Origin: Thermoleophilaceae bacterium | GTDB taxonomy: Bacteria > Actinomycetota > Thermoleophilia > Solirubrobacterales > Thermoleophilaceae | Length of the DNA: 64,000 nt | Assembly: GCA_030447905.1 (NCBI GenBank) | Contig: JAUJNZ010000001.1 | Coordinates: forward strand, 20,199-84,198 | Direction: 5' to 3' | In this document: piece after piece, positions 36,906 through 46,780 of the stretch | How positions within the stretch are numbered: the stretch's first letter is position 1 | How the letters are laid out: every line of letters starts with the position of its first letter | Notes under the pieces: model-generated | Told to the model about the DNA's origin: nothing | The model's database searches: none | What the model saw: the letters and a program-made list of their open reading frames with translations, nothing else | Program-made: the position numbers and the translations under genes

Positions 36906-37826
36906 TCAGCCACCGCGGCCGGTGGCCGCCCTAAGCGCCGGCTCGAGCTCCGGCCGGCGGAAGCGGTAGCCGAGCTCCGTGAGGCGGCGCGGCACCACGT
37001 TGGCGCCGGTGATGACCATTTGCGCCATCTCGCCGTACACCAGCCTGAGCGCCAAGGCGGGAACGGGCAGGACCGCCGGGCGACCGAGCACTCGCCCGAG
37101 CGCCTTCGACAGCTCGCGGTTGGTCGCCGGGTTCGGGGCGGTGACGTTCACCGCCCCGCGCGCGTCGTTGCGGTCGAGGCAGAAAAGGAGGGCACCGACG
37201 ACGTCGTCGAGGTGCACCCAGGGCACGTACTGGTCGCCGCCGGCCACGGGACCCCCGACGCCCGCCTTGAAGAAAGGGAGCATGGTTCCGAGTGCACCGC
37301 CCCGCGGGGAGAGAACCACCCCGGTACGAGGAGTCACGACCCGCACGCCGAGCTCGGCGGCTTTCATGGCCTCTCCCTCCCAGGCGGCGACGACGTCGGC
37401 CAGGAACTCGCCGCGGACGGGGTCGGCGCTCTCGTCGGCGGGCTCGCGACCGCGCGGGTAGATACCCTCGCCCGACTGCGAGACGAGGACGCCAGGGCGC
37501 GGCTCGGCGGCGGCGAGACCTCGCACCAGGTTCGCGGTCCCGAGTACGCGCGAGTCGCGGATCTCGCGCTTGGCCGCGTCGCTCCAGCGCTGCGCGAGCG
37601 GCTCGCCGAGCAGGTGGACGACGCCGTCGCGGCCGGCGAGGGCCTCGGCCGGAGCGGGCTCGGCCTTCGGATCGCCCCAGGGGGCGGCTTCGATCGCCCC
37701 TCCGAGGATCTCCCGGGCGCGCTCGGCGTCGCGGGAGAGCACGGTCACCTCGTCGCCGCGGGCGTGCAGCTCGGCGACGAGCGCTCGCCCGATCGTTCCC
37801 GTGGCGCCGGTGACGGCGACCCTCAA
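36906..37826 (-). CDS. TIGR01777-type NAD-dependent epimerase (SDR)
   Basis: 306 residues. The Rossmann motif VTGATGTIGRALVAELHARGDEV starts the protein, GVVHLLGEPLAQRWSDAAKREIRDSR follows, and the C-terminal DUF1731 block (LGRPAVLPVPALALRLVYGEMAQMV and GYRFRRPELEPAL) is typical of this atypical SDR subfamily, whose substrate is unknown. The start is TTG 37826. It lies 37 bases downstream of the malic enzyme gene on the same strand. Confidence 0.85.
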   Translation of the reverse strand: MRVAVTGATGTIGRALVAELHARGDEVTVLSRDAERAREILGGAIEAAPWGDPKAEPAPAEALAGRDGVVHLLGEPLAQRWSDAAKREIRDSRVLGTANLVRGLAAAEPRPGVLVSQSGEGIYPRGREPADESADPVRGEFLADVVAAWEGEAMKAAELGVRVVTPRTGVVLSPRGGALGTMLPFFKAGVGGPVAGGDQYVPWVHLDDVVGALLFCLDRNDARGAVNVTAPNPATNRELSKALGRVLGRPAVLPVPALALRLVYGEMAQMVITGANVVPRRLTELGYRFRRPELEPALRAATGRGG

Positions 37827-37863
37827 CGCCGCCTCGCCGCCCCCGACAGGAGGCTTGTCACGC

Positions 37864-39387
37864 TCAGGCCGCCGAGGTCAGCTCGGACCCGACGGTCGCC
37901 TCCGCGTCGCCCGCCGCCGTGTCCTCGAGCCCCGGCCCGACCGCGGCGCCCGCGCCGGGCGGGGGCACGGACGGCGTACGGACCACGCCCTCCCGCTCGG
38001 CCTCGCGGGTCACCGCCTCGGCCACCGCCTGGCTCACGCGTCGGTCGAAGACGCTCGGGATGACGTAGTCGTCGGAGAGCTCGTCGTCGGCCACCACGCT
38101 CGCGATCCCCTCGGCCGCGGCCAGCTTCATCTCCTCAGTGATCGCGGTGGCGCGAGCGTCGAGGGCGCCGCGGAAGACCCCGGGGAAGGCGAGCACGTTG
38201 TTGATCTGGTTCGGGTAGTCCGAGCGGCCGGTGGCCATCACGCCCGCGTAGGGCAGAGCGGCCTCGGGCGAGATCTCGGGGTCGGGGTTGGCCATGGCGA
38301 ACACGAAGGGGTCCTCAGCCATGCGGCCGAGGTCCTCCGGGCGGACCATGCCCGGTCCCGACAGCCCCACGAAGAGGTCGGCGCCCTCGAGGACCTCGGC
38401 GGGCGAGCCCGTGCGCCCCTCGCGGTTCGTGTGCTCGGCGAGCCACGTCTTTCCGATGTTCATGGACCCGTCCCGGAAGTCCGCCCGACCGGTGTGGATC
38501 GCCCCCGCGCGGTCGCAGGCAACGATCGAGCGCACCCCCGACTCGAGCAGGATTCGCGCCACGGCGACCCCGGCGGCCCCGGCTCCGACCATCACCGCGT
38601 CGATCTCGGCGATCCGGCGGCCGGTGAGCCGGCACGCGTTCTTGAGCGCGGCGAGCACGACGATCGCCGTGCCGTGCTGGTCGTCGTGGAAGACGGGGAC
38701 GTCGAGCTCCTCCTTAAGCCGGCGCTCGATCTCGAAGCAGCGCGGCGAGGAGATGTCCTCGAGGTTGATGCCGCCGAAGCTGGGCGCGATCCGCGTGACC
38801 GCGCTCACGATCTCGTCGGGGTCCCGCGAGTCGAGGCAGATCGGGAAGGCGTTGACGTCGGCGAACTCCTTGAACAGCACGGCCTTGCCCTCCATCACCG
38901 GCAGCGCCGCCTCGGGACCGACGTCGCCGAGGCCGAGGACCGCGGTTCCGTCGGTCACCACCGCGACGGTGTTGCGGCGGATCGTGTAGTCGCGCGCCCG
39001 GGCCGGATCGGCGGCGATCTCGAGGCAGACTCGCGCCACTCCCGGCGTGTACGCCATGGCGAGGTCGTCGCGCGTCTTGACCGGGCTCTTGAGCCCGGTG
39101 TGGATCTTGCCGCCCTTGTGGAGCTCGAGCGTGCGGTCGGTTCGCTCGATCAACCGGGCGCCGTCGAGCCTCTCGATCGCGGCGAGCACGTCGCGCCACT
39201 GCTCCTCGCTCGCGCAGTCCACGGTGAGCTGGCGCAGAGTGTGGCGCTCGCCCTGCTCGAGGATGTCGACGGCGCCGATCTGGCCGCCGGCGCGGCCGAT
39301 CGCCGAGGTCAGGTCGCCGAGCGTGCCGGGGCGGCGCTCGAGCTCGACCCGGAGGATGAGCGAGAACTGTGCGCTGGTGGTGGCCAT
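37864..39387 (-). CDS. NAD(P)-dependent malic enzyme with N-terminal ACT domain
   Basis: 507 residues from ATG 39387, chosen because the ACT domain ([20 protein letters not shown] to [13 protein letters not shown]) begins there. The catalytic part has [17 protein letters not shown] (with the Tyr), the metal-site region [34 protein letters not shown] for the cofactor and [12 protein letters not shown]. It decarboxylates malate to pyruvate. The ACT domain suggests allosteric control by a small ligand. The C terminus is extended by an Ala/Pro-rich tail. Confidence 0.93.
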   Translation of the reverse strand: MATTSAQFSLILRVELERRPGTLGDLTSAIGRAGGQIGAVDILEQGERHTLRQLTVDCASEEQWRDVLAAIERLDGARLIERTDRTLELHKGGKIHTGLKSPVKTRDDLAMAYTPGVARVCLEIAADPARARDYTIRRNTVAVVTDGTAVLGLGDVGPEAALPVMEGKAVLFKEFADVNAFPICLDSRDPDEIVSAVTRIAPSFGGINLEDISSPRCFEIERRLKEELDVPVFHDDQHGTAIVVLAALKNACRLTGRRIAEIDAVMVGAGAAGVAVARILLESGVRSIVACDRAGAIHTGRADFRDGSMNIGKTWLAEHTNREGRTGSPAEVLEGADLFVGLSGPGMVRPEDLGRMAEDPFVFAMANPDPEISPEAALPYAGVMATGRSDYPNQINNVLAFPGVFRGALDARATAITEEMKLAAAEGIASVVADDELSDDYVIPSVFDRRVSQAVAEAVTREAEREGVVRTPSVPPPGAGAAVGPGLEDTAAGDAEATVGSELTSAA

Positions 39388-39431
39388 GGCGACGGCCCGC
39401 GCCGCGACGTTCTCCCGAGGCGGGTGGCTGC

Positions 39432-39459
39432 ATCTTACCCCTGCAAGGTGGCTGGACAA
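39432..39459 (-). promoter_or_regulatory. Candidate promoter of the malic enzyme gene
   Basis: On the minus strand TTGTCC (39459-39454) and TAAGAT (39437-39432) are separated by 16 bases, a good -35/-10 pair. A leader of roughly 40 bases would precede ATG 39387. The polA promoter-like element lies back to back on the other strand. Confidence 0.5.
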
Positions 39460-39502
39460 GCGCGCGAATCACCTGCTCCGGCCCGGCGCGGGAGGCCGGA
39501 CC

Positions 39503-39508
39503 TAAGAT
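39503..39508 (+). promoter_or_regulatory. -10-like TAAGAT before polA
   Basis: TAAGAT ends eight bases before ATG 39517, with no Shine-Dalgarno site in between, as expected of a leaderless transcript. Confidence 0.45.
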
Positions 39509-39516
39509 CACCGCAG

Positions 39517-42177
39517 ATGTCCGCCGCCCCTGCCCCCGCCCCCGAGCCCTCCGAGTCGGAGCTGCTGCTGATCGACGGCAACAGCCTCGCCTATCGCGCG
39601 TTCTTCGCGCTCCCGGAGACGATCGCGACGTCACGCGGCTTTCCGACCAACGCGATCTTCGGCTTCGCCTCGATGCTGGTCAAGATCCTCGACGAGCACG
39701 GCCACCGACCGACGCTCGTCGTCTGGGACGCGGGCATGTCGGGCCGCGAGGCGGTTTACGAGCCCTACAAGGCCCAGCGGACGTCCCGACCAGACCTGCT
39801 CGCCGAGCAATGGCCCCACCTCGCCCCGCTCGTCGAGGCCTTCGGATACCGCAACATCAGGGTGGCGGGCTACGAGGCCGACGACGTGATCGCCACGCTC
39901 GCGTCCCGCGCTCGCGAGGCAGGCCTCGAGGTGACGATCGTCACCGGCGACCGCGACGCGCTCCAGCTCGTCGAGCCAGGGGTGTCGGTCATGGCGACCA
40001 GCCGCGGCATCACCGAGACCAAGCTCTACGAGCGTCAGACGGTGATCGACCGCTACGGCATCCCGCCGGAGTTGATCCCCGACTTCTACGGCCTCAAGGG
40101 CGACACCTCCGACAACATCCCCGGCGTCCCCGGGATCGGCGACAAGACCGCCGCCCAGCTCCTGCAGCGGTTCGGCGATCTCGAGAACGTGCTCGAGAGC
40201 GTCGACGAGATCTCGGGGGCCAAGCGCCAGGAGAACCTGCGAAACCACGCCCAGGACGCGCGCGTGTCGAAGCAGCTGGCCACCGCCCAGCGCGACGTCG
40301 ACGTCGACATCGACCTGCGCGAGTGCGCAGCCGAGCGCCCCGACCGCTCGCAGCTGCGGTCCTTCTTTCGGGAGTTCGAGCTGCGAGACCCGCTGCGGCG
40401 CCTCGAGGAGGCGCTCGGCGGGGGGGACGAGGCGCCGCCCGCCGAGCACGCGCAGCTCGAGCTCCGCGCGCGGGCGGTGGAGGTGCCGGCGGCCGAGCTC
40501 GCGCGTCTGGGCGGAGAGCTCGCCACGCTCGCGTCCGAGCGGGACGGGGCGCAGGACGGTGAGCCGTCGGCGGACGGGGCACCCGGCCGCCGCCCCCGGC
40601 CCGAGCTGCGCTTCGCCGCCTACGACGGGGGCGACGAGGTCCTCACCGGCGAGGCCGAGACCGTCGCCGCGCTCGCCCTCGCCTGGGGCGAGCGGCCCGT
40701 GGTCGCCCACGATTGGAAGTCGATCGCCCGGCTCGACCAGGGGGTGGGAGCGTTCGACGCCGGCCCCCCGCTCGCACACGACACGAGCGTGGCCGCGTAC
40801 CTGCTCGATCCGGCCCGCCGGGCCTATCCGCTCTCCGAGCTGACCGCCGAGCAGGAGATCGGCGCGCGCGTCGAGGGCGGGGACGGCCTCGCCGAGCGAG
40901 CGATGGTCACGCGCGCACTCGCCGAGCGACAGCGCGCCGAGATCGCCGCTCGGGGGCTCGAGCGCCTCCTGCACGAGGTCGAGCTGCCGCTCGTCGAGGT
41001 GCTCGTGGCCATGGAGGCGGCGGGCATCGCCATCGACGTCGGTCGCCTCGCCGAGATCGGGGCGGGGTTCGAGGCGCGCATCGCCGCGCTCGAGCACGAG
41101 GTCTTCGCGCTCGCGGGCGAGGAGTTCACGATCGGATCGCCGCAGCAGCTCGCCGAGGTCCTGTTCGAGCGCCTGGGGCTTTCGCGCAAGCGGCGCGGAA
41201 AGACGGGCTTCTCGACCGACGCGCGGGTGCTCGCCGCGATCCGCGACGAGCATGCGATCGTCCGCAAGGTCGAGGACTGGCGCGAGCTCACGAAGCTCAA
41301 GAACACCTACCTCGACGCCCTGCCCGAGCTCGTCGACGACCGCGACGGGCGCCTGCACACGACGTTCAACCAGACGACGACGACCACCGGGCGGTTGTCG
41401 AGCACCAACCCGAACCTCCAGAACATTCCCGTGCGCTCCGACGTCGGGCGTGAGATCCGCGCCTGCTTCATCGCCGCGCCCGGCTCGCGCCTGCTGTCGG
41501 CCGACTATTCCCAGGTCGAGCTGCGGGTGCTCGCTCACATCGCCGGCGAGGACGCGCTCAGGGAGATCTTCAAGCGCGGCGAGGACGTGCACACCGCGAC
41601 CACCGCCGAGATGTTCGACATACCCCTCGACCGGGTGGACAAGCGCCAGCGCGACCGGGCCAAGATGATCAACTACGGCATCGTCTACGGCCTCTCGGCC
41701 TACGGGCTCGCCGACCGGCTGCAGATCCCCCAGGAGGAGGCCCAGGAGTTCATCGACCGCTATCTCGGCCGCTTCCCGCGCGTGCGCGACTTCATCCGCG
41801 ACACGATCGCCGGGGCCCTCAACGACGGCTGCGTGACGACGCTCTTCGGGCGCACGCGCCGCATCCCCGAGCTGCGCGCCCGCCAGCGCCAGACCCAGCT
41901 CCTGGGCGAGCGGCTCGCGGTGAACACGGTGATCCAGGGCACCGCGGCGGACATCATCAAGCTCGCCATGGTCCGCTGCCAGCGCGCCCTCGCCGGCGCC
42001 GGACTCGCTACCCGGCTCGTGCTCCAGATCCACGACGAGCTCCTGTTCGAGGCGCCGGAACCCGAGCTTGACGCCGCCTCCGAGCTCGTCCGGCGCGAGA
42101 TGACCGCAGCGTTCGACCTCGATCCGCCGCTCGCGGTCGACCTCGGCTCCGGGCTCAACTGGCTCGAGGCCAAGTGA
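39517..42177 (+). CDS. polA: DNA polymerase I, proofreading domain apparently inactive
   Basis: 886 residues. The 5'-nuclease domain (LLIDGNSLAYRAFFALP, TGDRDALQLV, YGLKGDTSDNIPGVPGIGDKTA) is intact. The middle domain lacks the DxE exonuclease I motif (FAAYDGGDEVLTG instead), so 3'-5' proofreading is probably lost. The polymerase domain has motif A LLSADYSQVELRVLAH, motif B with NYGIVYGLSAYGL and motif C LQIHDELLFEAP. The O-helix residue equivalent to Taq Phe667 is Tyr, as in mycobacterial Pol I. The start overlaps no gene; it is divergent from the malic enzyme gene. Confidence 0.96.
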   Translation: MSAAPAPAPEPSESELLLIDGNSLAYRAFFALPETIATSRGFPTNAIFGFASMLVKILDEHGHRPTLVVWDAGMSGREAVYEPYKAQRTSRPDLLAEQWPHLAPLVEAFGYRNIRVAGYEADDVIATLASRAREAGLEVTIVTGDRDALQLVEPGVSVMATSRGITETKLYERQTVIDRYGIPPELIPDFYGLKGDTSDNIPGVPGIGDKTAAQLLQRFGDLENVLESVDEISGAKRQENLRNHAQDARVSKQLATAQRDVDVDIDLRECAAERPDRSQLRSFFREFELRDPLRRLEEALGGGDEAPPAEHAQLELRARAVEVPAAELARLGGELATLASERDGAQDGEPSADGAPGRRPRPELRFAAYDGGDEVLTGEAETVAALALAWGERPVVAHDWKSIARLDQGVGAFDAGPPLAHDTSVAAYLLDPARRAYPLSELTAEQEIGARVEGGDGLAERAMVTRALAERQRAEIAARGLERLLHEVELPLVEVLVAMEAAGIAIDVGRLAEIGAGFEARIAALEHEVFALAGEEFTIGSPQQLAEVLFERLGLSRKRRGKTGFSTDARVLAAIRDEHAIVRKVEDWRELTKLKNTYLDALPELVDDRDGRLHTTFNQTTTTTGRLSSTNPNLQNIPVRSDVGREIRACFIAAPGSRLLSADYSQVELRVLAHIAGEDALREIFKRGEDVHTATTAEMFDIPLDRVDKRQRDRAKMINYGIVYGLSAYGLADRLQIPQEEAQEFIDRYLGRFPRVRDFIRDTIAGALNDGCVTTLFGRTRRIPELRARQRQTQLLGERLAVNTVIQGTAADIIKLAMVRCQRALAGAGLATRLVLQIHDELLFEAPEPELDAASELVRREMTAAFDLDPPLAVDLGSGLNWLEAK

Positions 42178-42183
42178 GCGGCG

Positions 42184-42636
42184 TTGGATAACCAAGGCCT
42201 CGCCGTCCTCGCCACCGTCGCGGCCGGAGGCTTTATCGCCCTCCAGGCGCCGATCAACGCGACGCTCGGCCGCGCGATCGCTTCGCCGATCGCCGCAGCC
42301 TCGATCTCCTTCGCGGTGGGTACCGCCGCGCTCGTCGGCATCGCCCTCGTGTTCTCGGGCGGCTACGGCGGCGTGGGCGGAGCGCGGGAGCTCGGCTGGG
42401 TCTACTTCACCGGCGGCCTGCTCGGCGCGGTGTACGTCACGACCGCGCTCGTGACCGTGCGCATCCTCGGCGCCGGCGCGGTCACCGCGGCGACCGTCAC
42501 CGGGCAGCTCGTGACCTCGCTCGCGCTCGACCGCCTCGGGGCCTTCGGCCTGGCCGAGCGGCCGCTATCGCTGGAACGCCTGCTCGGCGTCGCCCTGCTC
42601 GCGGCGGGGACCTTCCTGGTGGTTCGCGGACGCTGA
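42184..42636 (+). CDS. YdcZ/DUF606-family membrane protein (DMT superfamily)
   Basis: 150 residues with about five membrane helices. AAGGFIALQAPINATLGRAIASPIAAASISFAVG is the DUF606 signature, and GGLLGAVYVTTALVTVRILGAGAVTAATVTGQL follows. The family is placed in the drug/metabolite transporter superfamily; substrates are unknown. The start is TTG 42184, six bases after the polA stop. Confidence 0.85.
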   Translation: MDNQGLAVLATVAAGGFIALQAPINATLGRAIASPIAAASISFAVGTAALVGIALVFSGGYGGVGGARELGWVYFTGGLLGAVYVTTALVTVRILGAGAVTAATVTGQLVTSLALDRLGAFGLAERPLSLERLLGVALLAAGTFLVVRGR

Positions 42637-42648
42637 CCGCTCTCCTGG

Positions 42649-42666
42649 CTCGGGCGAACGCCCGAG
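42649..42666 (+). terminator. Perfect hairpin between convergent genes
   Basis: CTCGGGC (42649-42655) and GCCCGAG (42660-42666) flank the loop GAAC. It sits in the 74-base gap where the YdcZ-like and geranylgeranyl-reductase-like genes converge, so it probably terminates both. It lacks T-runs, as is common in GC-rich actinobacteria. Confidence 0.5.
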
Positions 42667-42710
42667 TGCTCGGCGGGGCAGCGGAGTAGACGCGACGCCG
42701 CGGCGGCGGC

Positions 42711-43904
42711 CTACCCGGACTGGGGAGTCGCCTCCAGCCCCGCCCGCATCCCCTGGCCGCCCGCGCCGGGCGGGCGGCCGTTCGAGTTCCCACCCCCGGC
42801 GAACGACGGCGGGGCGATCGCGATGTAGTGGCCGAACGACCAGTCGACGAGTCGCTTCGTGCCCACGGCGCGGATCACCTGCCAGAGCACGGGGGGCGGA
42901 AGTCGCGGCACGAGCCGCTGCAGCAGCAGCATCGACTCGAAGGCGCGGCGATGTGAGGCGCTGAAGGCGGCGTAGCGGCGCAGCGCCGCCTCACGCGTGG
43001 AGCGTCCCTCGACGACCGCCCTCAGCTCGCGCCCGCAGGCGATCCCGAAGTAGAGCGCGGTGCGGATGCCCTCGGCGGTCAGCGGCAGGCAGTGGCCGGC
43101 CGAGTCGCCCGCGAAGAAGATGCCGTCCTCGGCGGCGGGGCGCAGGCGATGGGGTATCCAGTTGCCTTGGTAGCGCACCGCATCGACATCGAGGTCGTCG
43201 GCGAGGCGAACCGTCGAGTCCTTGACGTGGAATCGCGGGTCGAAGGACCCGACGCCCACGCGTAGCTCATCGTGGGCGGGGAAGCTCCACGAGTAACCGG
43301 CGGGCACGTAGGATCGATCGAACCAGATCTCGAGGTCGTCGCCGTTGCCGCCGGGATGGACCTCGAGTCCGCGCGAGAGCGGGGCGTCGGGGGGCTGGTA
43401 GCCGCCGTCCGGTCCGGCGAGCACGCGTCGCCAGCCGAGTGCGTCGACTACGAGCGGCGCCGAGAGCTCGCCGCGATCGGTGTGCACAGTCGTCCCGTCC
43501 CGGCCCTCGATCTTGGCGGTCTCGAAGACAGCGTCGTTCTGATCGTCGAGCAGCCCGCAGAGGGTCGCGTAGTCGAAGGTCGAGAAGGTGAACGGAAGCC
43601 GGTAGCGCGACGATCCGTACGGGGTGTGTACGACCAGGTCCGGGAAGGTCTGGCGCACCGAAGCCGTCAGACCCAGTGCTTCGAGCCAGGACGTCGGCGC
43701 CGCGCACGCCGAGGTCTGCCGCTCGCCGATCTCGTAACGGTCGAGCATGAGCACGCGCGGGGCACCGCCGGCGCCGGTCGGCCCCGCACCGGCGAGCTCG
43801 CGCGCCACGGCGAGCCCCGCGAAGCTCGCACCGCAGACGACCACGTCGAAGCCGCCGGAGAGATCGGTCCGCTGGGCCCCGCGCTTGGTTCGCCGCCTCG
43901 CCAT
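42711..43904 (-). CDS. FAD-dependent geranylgeranyl-reductase-like oxidoreductase
   Basis: 397 residues. FAD-binding DVVVCGASFAGLAVARELA is near the N terminus, VVDALGWRRVLAG is in the middle, and GIFFAGDSAGHCLPLTAEGIRTALYFG is the second dinucleotide motif typical of this family. Such enzymes saturate isoprenoid chains or act on other hydrophobic substrates. It may modify a quinone or carotenoid side chain. Its ATG is preceded by TAGCCT at leaderless spacing. Confidence 0.8.
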   Translation of the reverse strand: MARRRTKRGAQRTDLSGGFDVVVCGASFAGLAVARELAGAGPTGAGGAPRVLMLDRYEIGERQTSACAAPTSWLEALGLTASVRQTFPDLVVHTPYGSSRYRLPFTFSTFDYATLCGLLDDQNDAVFETAKIEGRDGTTVHTDRGELSAPLVVDALGWRRVLAGPDGGYQPPDAPLSRGLEVHPGGNGDDLEIWFDRSYVPAGYSWSFPAHDELRVGVGSFDPRFHVKDSTVRLADDLDVDAVRYQGNWIPHRLRPAAEDGIFFAGDSAGHCLPLTAEGIRTALYFGIACGRELRAVVEGRSTREAALRRYAAFSASHRRAFESMLLLQRLVPRLPPPVLWQVIRAVGTKRLVDWSFGHYIAIAPPSFAGGGNSNGRPPGAGGQGMRAGLEATPQSG

Positions 43905-43913
43905 CGACTGCCC

Positions 43914-43919
43914 AGGCTA
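43914..43919 (-). promoter_or_regulatory. -10-like TAGCCT before the geranylgeranyl-reductase-like gene
   Basis: On the minus strand TAGCCT ends nine bases before ATG 43904, with no ribosome-binding site. It lies back to back with the rpsA element at 43980. Confidence 0.4.
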
Positions 43920-43979
43920 TCGGGCCGCGGACTCCCGCACGGGCGCACCCTTCGCGCCGCGAACCCGCCACCAGAGCGC

Positions 43980-43985
43980 TACCCT
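43980..43985 (+). promoter_or_regulatory. -10-like TACCCT before rpsA
   Basis: TACCCT ends eight bases before GTG 43994 with no Shine-Dalgarno site, so a leaderless rpsA mRNA is plausible. Confidence 0.4.
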
Positions 43986-43993
43986 AAGCGCTC

Positions 43994-45427
43994 GTGGCCA
44001 CCGCCGAGGCACCCGCTCCTGCCCGCACCGTAGAGGGCTCCGACGGCCTCCTGCTCGAGATCGACGGGCAGGTCGTCCCCAACTACGACGCGACGCTGAT
44101 CGCCTTCGACGAGGGCGACGTCCTCACCGGCCACGTCGTGCGCATCGACAAGGACGAGGTCCTGATCGACGTCGGCTACAAGTCCGAGGGGGTCATACCC
44201 CAGAAGGAACTCTCGATCCGCAAGTCGGTCGACGCCTCGCAGGAGGTGGCGCTCGGGGAGGAGGTCGACGCGCTCGTCCTCACCAAGGAAGACCAGGACG
44301 GCCGCCTCATCCTGTCCAAGAAGCGCGCCCGCTTCGAGAAGGCGTGGCGACGAATCGAGGCCGCGGCCGAGTCCGGAGAGCCGGTCGAGGGGACGGTGAT
44401 CGAGGTCGTCAAAGGCGGTCTGATCGTCGACCTCGGGGTGCGCGGGTTCCTGCCCGCCTCGCTCGTCGACATCCGCCGGGTACAGAACCTCGATGACTTC
44501 ATGAGCCGGCCGATCGAGTGCAAGGTCATCGAGCTCAACCGCTCTCGCAACAACGTCGTGCTGTCGCGCCGTGCCGTGCTCGAGGAGGAGCGCAAGGAGG
44601 TCCGCCAGCAGATCCTCGAGCGCCTCCAGCCGGGCATGGTCGTCGAGGGGTCGATCTCGAACATCGTCGACTTCGGAGCGTTCGTCGACCTGGACGGCAT
44701 AGACGGCCTGATCCACATCTCGGAGCTCTCCTGGAGTCACGTCAACCATCCCTCCGAGGTGCTGTCGATCGGCCAGACCGTGCCCGTCAAGGTGCTCGAC
44801 ATCGATCGCGACCGCCAGCGCATCTCGCTCGGCCTCAAGCAGACCCAGGAGGACCCCTGGCAGCGGGTCGTCGATACCTACTCGGTAGGCGACGAGCTCG
44901 CGGGACGGGTGACCAAGGTCGTGACCTTCGGCGCTTTCGTCGAGGTACTCGACGGCGTCGAGGGGCTCGTGCACATCTCCGAGCTCGCTCAGCACCACGT
45001 CGAGAACCCCCGCGAGGTGGTCAACCAGGGCGACGAGGTCGGGGTCAAGATCCTCGAGATCGACTCCGACCGCCGCCGGCTCAGCCTGAGCGTCAAGCGG
45101 GTCGAGGGCCAGACGCCGTCGCCGGGCTCGGATCCGACACCGGGCGCCGAGTCGGAGTCGGGCGACCTCGACGAGGTGCCCGAGCTCGGCTTGTCCGATG
45201 ACGTCTTCGCCGGCGACGCTGCGGCGGGCGGGGGAGGACCCGGCGGGGCCGAGGGCGACGAGCCCGTGGTCGCCGAGCCGGCCGAGGAGCTGCCGGAGGC
45301 GGCCGTGCCGGCCGAGGAGGTCGCGACCGCCACCGGGGTGGCGCCGCCGCCCGCCTCCGAGCAGCTTGCAAGCGGCGCCGAGTCCGCGCCGGCCGACGCC
45401 GACGGCTCGGACCCCGACGCTCCTTAG
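43994..45427 (+). CDS. rpsA: 30S ribosomal protein S1
   Basis: 477 residues with four S1 RNA-binding repeats: [64 protein letters not shown]...GLIHISEL and [17 protein letters not shown]...GLVHISEL. Four repeats is usual for actinobacterial S1. An acidic, Ala/Pro-rich tail of about 105 residues follows. It helps mRNA binding, although leaderless mRNAs may not need it. coaE begins two bases after the stop. Confidence 0.95.
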   Translation: MATAEAPAPARTVEGSDGLLLEIDGQVVPNYDATLIAFDEGDVLTGHVVRIDKDEVLIDVGYKSEGVIPQKELSIRKSVDASQEVALGEEVDALVLTKEDQDGRLILSKKRARFEKAWRRIEAAAESGEPVEGTVIEVVKGGLIVDLGVRGFLPASLVDIRRVQNLDDFMSRPIECKVIELNRSRNNVVLSRRAVLEEERKEVRQQILERLQPGMVVEGSISNIVDFGAFVDLDGIDGLIHISELSWSHVNHPSEVLSIGQTVPVKVLDIDRDRQRISLGLKQTQEDPWQRVVDTYSVGDELAGRVTKVVTFGAFVEVLDGVEGLVHISELAQHHVENPREVVNQGDEVGVKILEIDSDRRRLSLSVKRVEGQTPSPGSDPTPGAESESGDLDEVPELGLSDDVFAGDAAAGGGGPGGAEGDEPVVAEPAEELPEAAVPAEEVATATGVAPPPASEQLASGAESAPADADGSDPDAP

Positions 45428-45429
45428 CC

Positions 45430-46041
45430 GTGGCCACGGGTGCGACCGAGGGGCGGTTGCCCTTCGTCGGCCTGACCGGAGGGATCGCGGCCGGGAAGTC
45501 CGAAGCGCTGCGAGCGCTCGAGGAGCTCGGCGCGGCCACGATCTCGAGCGACGGGGTGGTCCATGAGCTGTTGGCCACCGACGAGCTGCGAGACCTGCTC
45601 GCCGCCCGCTTCGGCGACGCGGTGGTCCAAGACGGTCAGGTCGACCGCGCCGCCGTGGCGGAGGTCGTGTTCGCTGAGCCCGAAGCCCGCGAGTGGCTCG
45701 AGCAGGAGCTGTGGCCGCGAGTAGATGAGCGGATCGCGGTGTGGCGCGACCAGCTCTCCGACCGCCCGGACCCTCCGCTCGCCGGCGTGGTCGAGGTTCC
45801 CCTGCTGTTCGAGGCCGGGATGGAATCGGGCTTCGACGCGACCGTCGCTATTGTCGCGGCGGACGAGCTGCGCGACGAGCGCGCGGCGGCGCGAGGCCAT
45901 GCGGGTGTCGACTCGCGCACCAGGAGGCAGCTCTCGCAGAGGGAAAAAGCGGATCGAGCGGACTTCGTGGTCGAGAACGACGGCGATCTGGTCGATCTGG
46001 AGCGGAAGATGTCGCAGATACTGGACGAGGTGACCAGGTGA
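45430..46041 (+). CDS. coaE: Dephospho-CoA kinase
   Basis: 203 residues. P-loop GLTGGIAAGKSEALRAL is followed by ISSDGVVHELLA (usually DAD.IAR) and VVEVPLLFEAGMESGFD, the CoaE lid region. It phosphorylates dephospho-CoA, the last step of CoA synthesis, linking it with the pantothenate genes at 56.9-60.0 kb. GTG 45430 is two bases after rpsA, an arrangement common in actinobacteria. Confidence 0.95.
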   Translation: MATGATEGRLPFVGLTGGIAAGKSEALRALEELGAATISSDGVVHELLATDELRDLLAARFGDAVVQDGQVDRAAVAEVVFAEPEAREWLEQELWPRVDERIAVWRDQLSDRPDPPLAGVVEVPLLFEAGMESGFDATVAIVAADELRDERAAARGHAGVDSRTRRQLSQREKADRADFVVENDGDLVDLERKMSQILDEVTR

Positions 46042-46757
46042 GCGCCCCCGGTACAGAGGTGAGGACGCCGCGGCGACCCGCCCGGGCCGGTGGTGGCTCG
46101 ATGGGGGCCGGACGCGGCGGGGCGGGCGCGCGTCCCGACGGATACCACCAGCGCCGGCGCCGCCATCGGCCCCGGAGGACCCGGGGGCTCGTAGCGATTG
46201 CGGTGGTCCTCCTCCTCGGTGGGCTCGCCGCCATCATCGCCGCTCGGGAGGATCGCCTCTCGGACGCCGTGCGGGAGATAACCCTGCCGCTGCGCCACGA
46301 GGACATCATCCGCCAGCAGGCCGAGGACAAGGACCTCGACCCCGCGCTCATCGCCGCCGTCATCTACGAGGAGTCCCGCTTTCGCGACGCGACCTCGCGC
46401 GCGGGCGCGAAGGGGCTGATGCAGATAGTGCCGGCCACCGCCCGGTTCATCGCGAGCCGGTCGGGCGGCACGGCCTTCGAGCTGCGCGACCTTGGCACCC
46501 CACAGGTCAACATCGCCTACGGCTCCTGGTACCTGCGCTACCTGCACGACCGCTACGACGAAGAGGAGGAGCTCGCGATCGCCGCCTACAACGCCGGCGA
46601 GCGCAATGTCGACCGATGGATCGAGAACGCCGGTGGGGCAGACGAGTTCGACGCCGAGGAGCACATCGGCTTTCCCGAGACCCGCTCGTACGTCGCGGGA
46701 GTGATCGAGCAGCGCGACGAGTACGCCGAGCACTACGAGCGCGAGCTGGGGCTGTAG
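46038..46757 (+). CDS. Membrane-anchored lytic transglycosylase (SLT domain)
   Basis: 239 residues from GTG 46038, overlapping the coaE stop. A basic Gly/Arg-rich cytosolic segment and one membrane helix (LVAIAVVLLLGGLAAIIAA) precede the SLT domain: YEESRFRDATSRAGAKGLMQIVPATA with the catalytic Glu, GSWYLRYL and AIAAYNAGERNVDRWI. It should cleave peptidoglycan glycan strands outside the membrane. Confidence 0.92.
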   Translation: MSAPGTEVRTPRRPARAGGGSMGAGRGGAGARPDGYHQRRRRHRPRRTRGLVAIAVVLLLGGLAAIIAAREDRLSDAVREITLPLRHEDIIRQQAEDKDLDPALIAAVIYEESRFRDATSRAGAKGLMQIVPATARFIASRSGGTAFELRDLGTPQVNIAYGSWYLRYLHDRYDEEEELAIAAYNAGERNVDRWIENAGGADEFDAEEHIGFPETRSYVAGVIEQRDEYAEHYERELGL

Positions 46758-46780
46758 CGCCGGGCCCGCTTGAGCGGCAC

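Noticed and set aside
39631-42195. 854-residue open frame antisense to polA
   Set aside because: It mirrors polA exactly, has Leu/Gly/Glu/Arg-rich antisense composition and no recognisable domain; long antisense frames are expected in DNA of this GC content.
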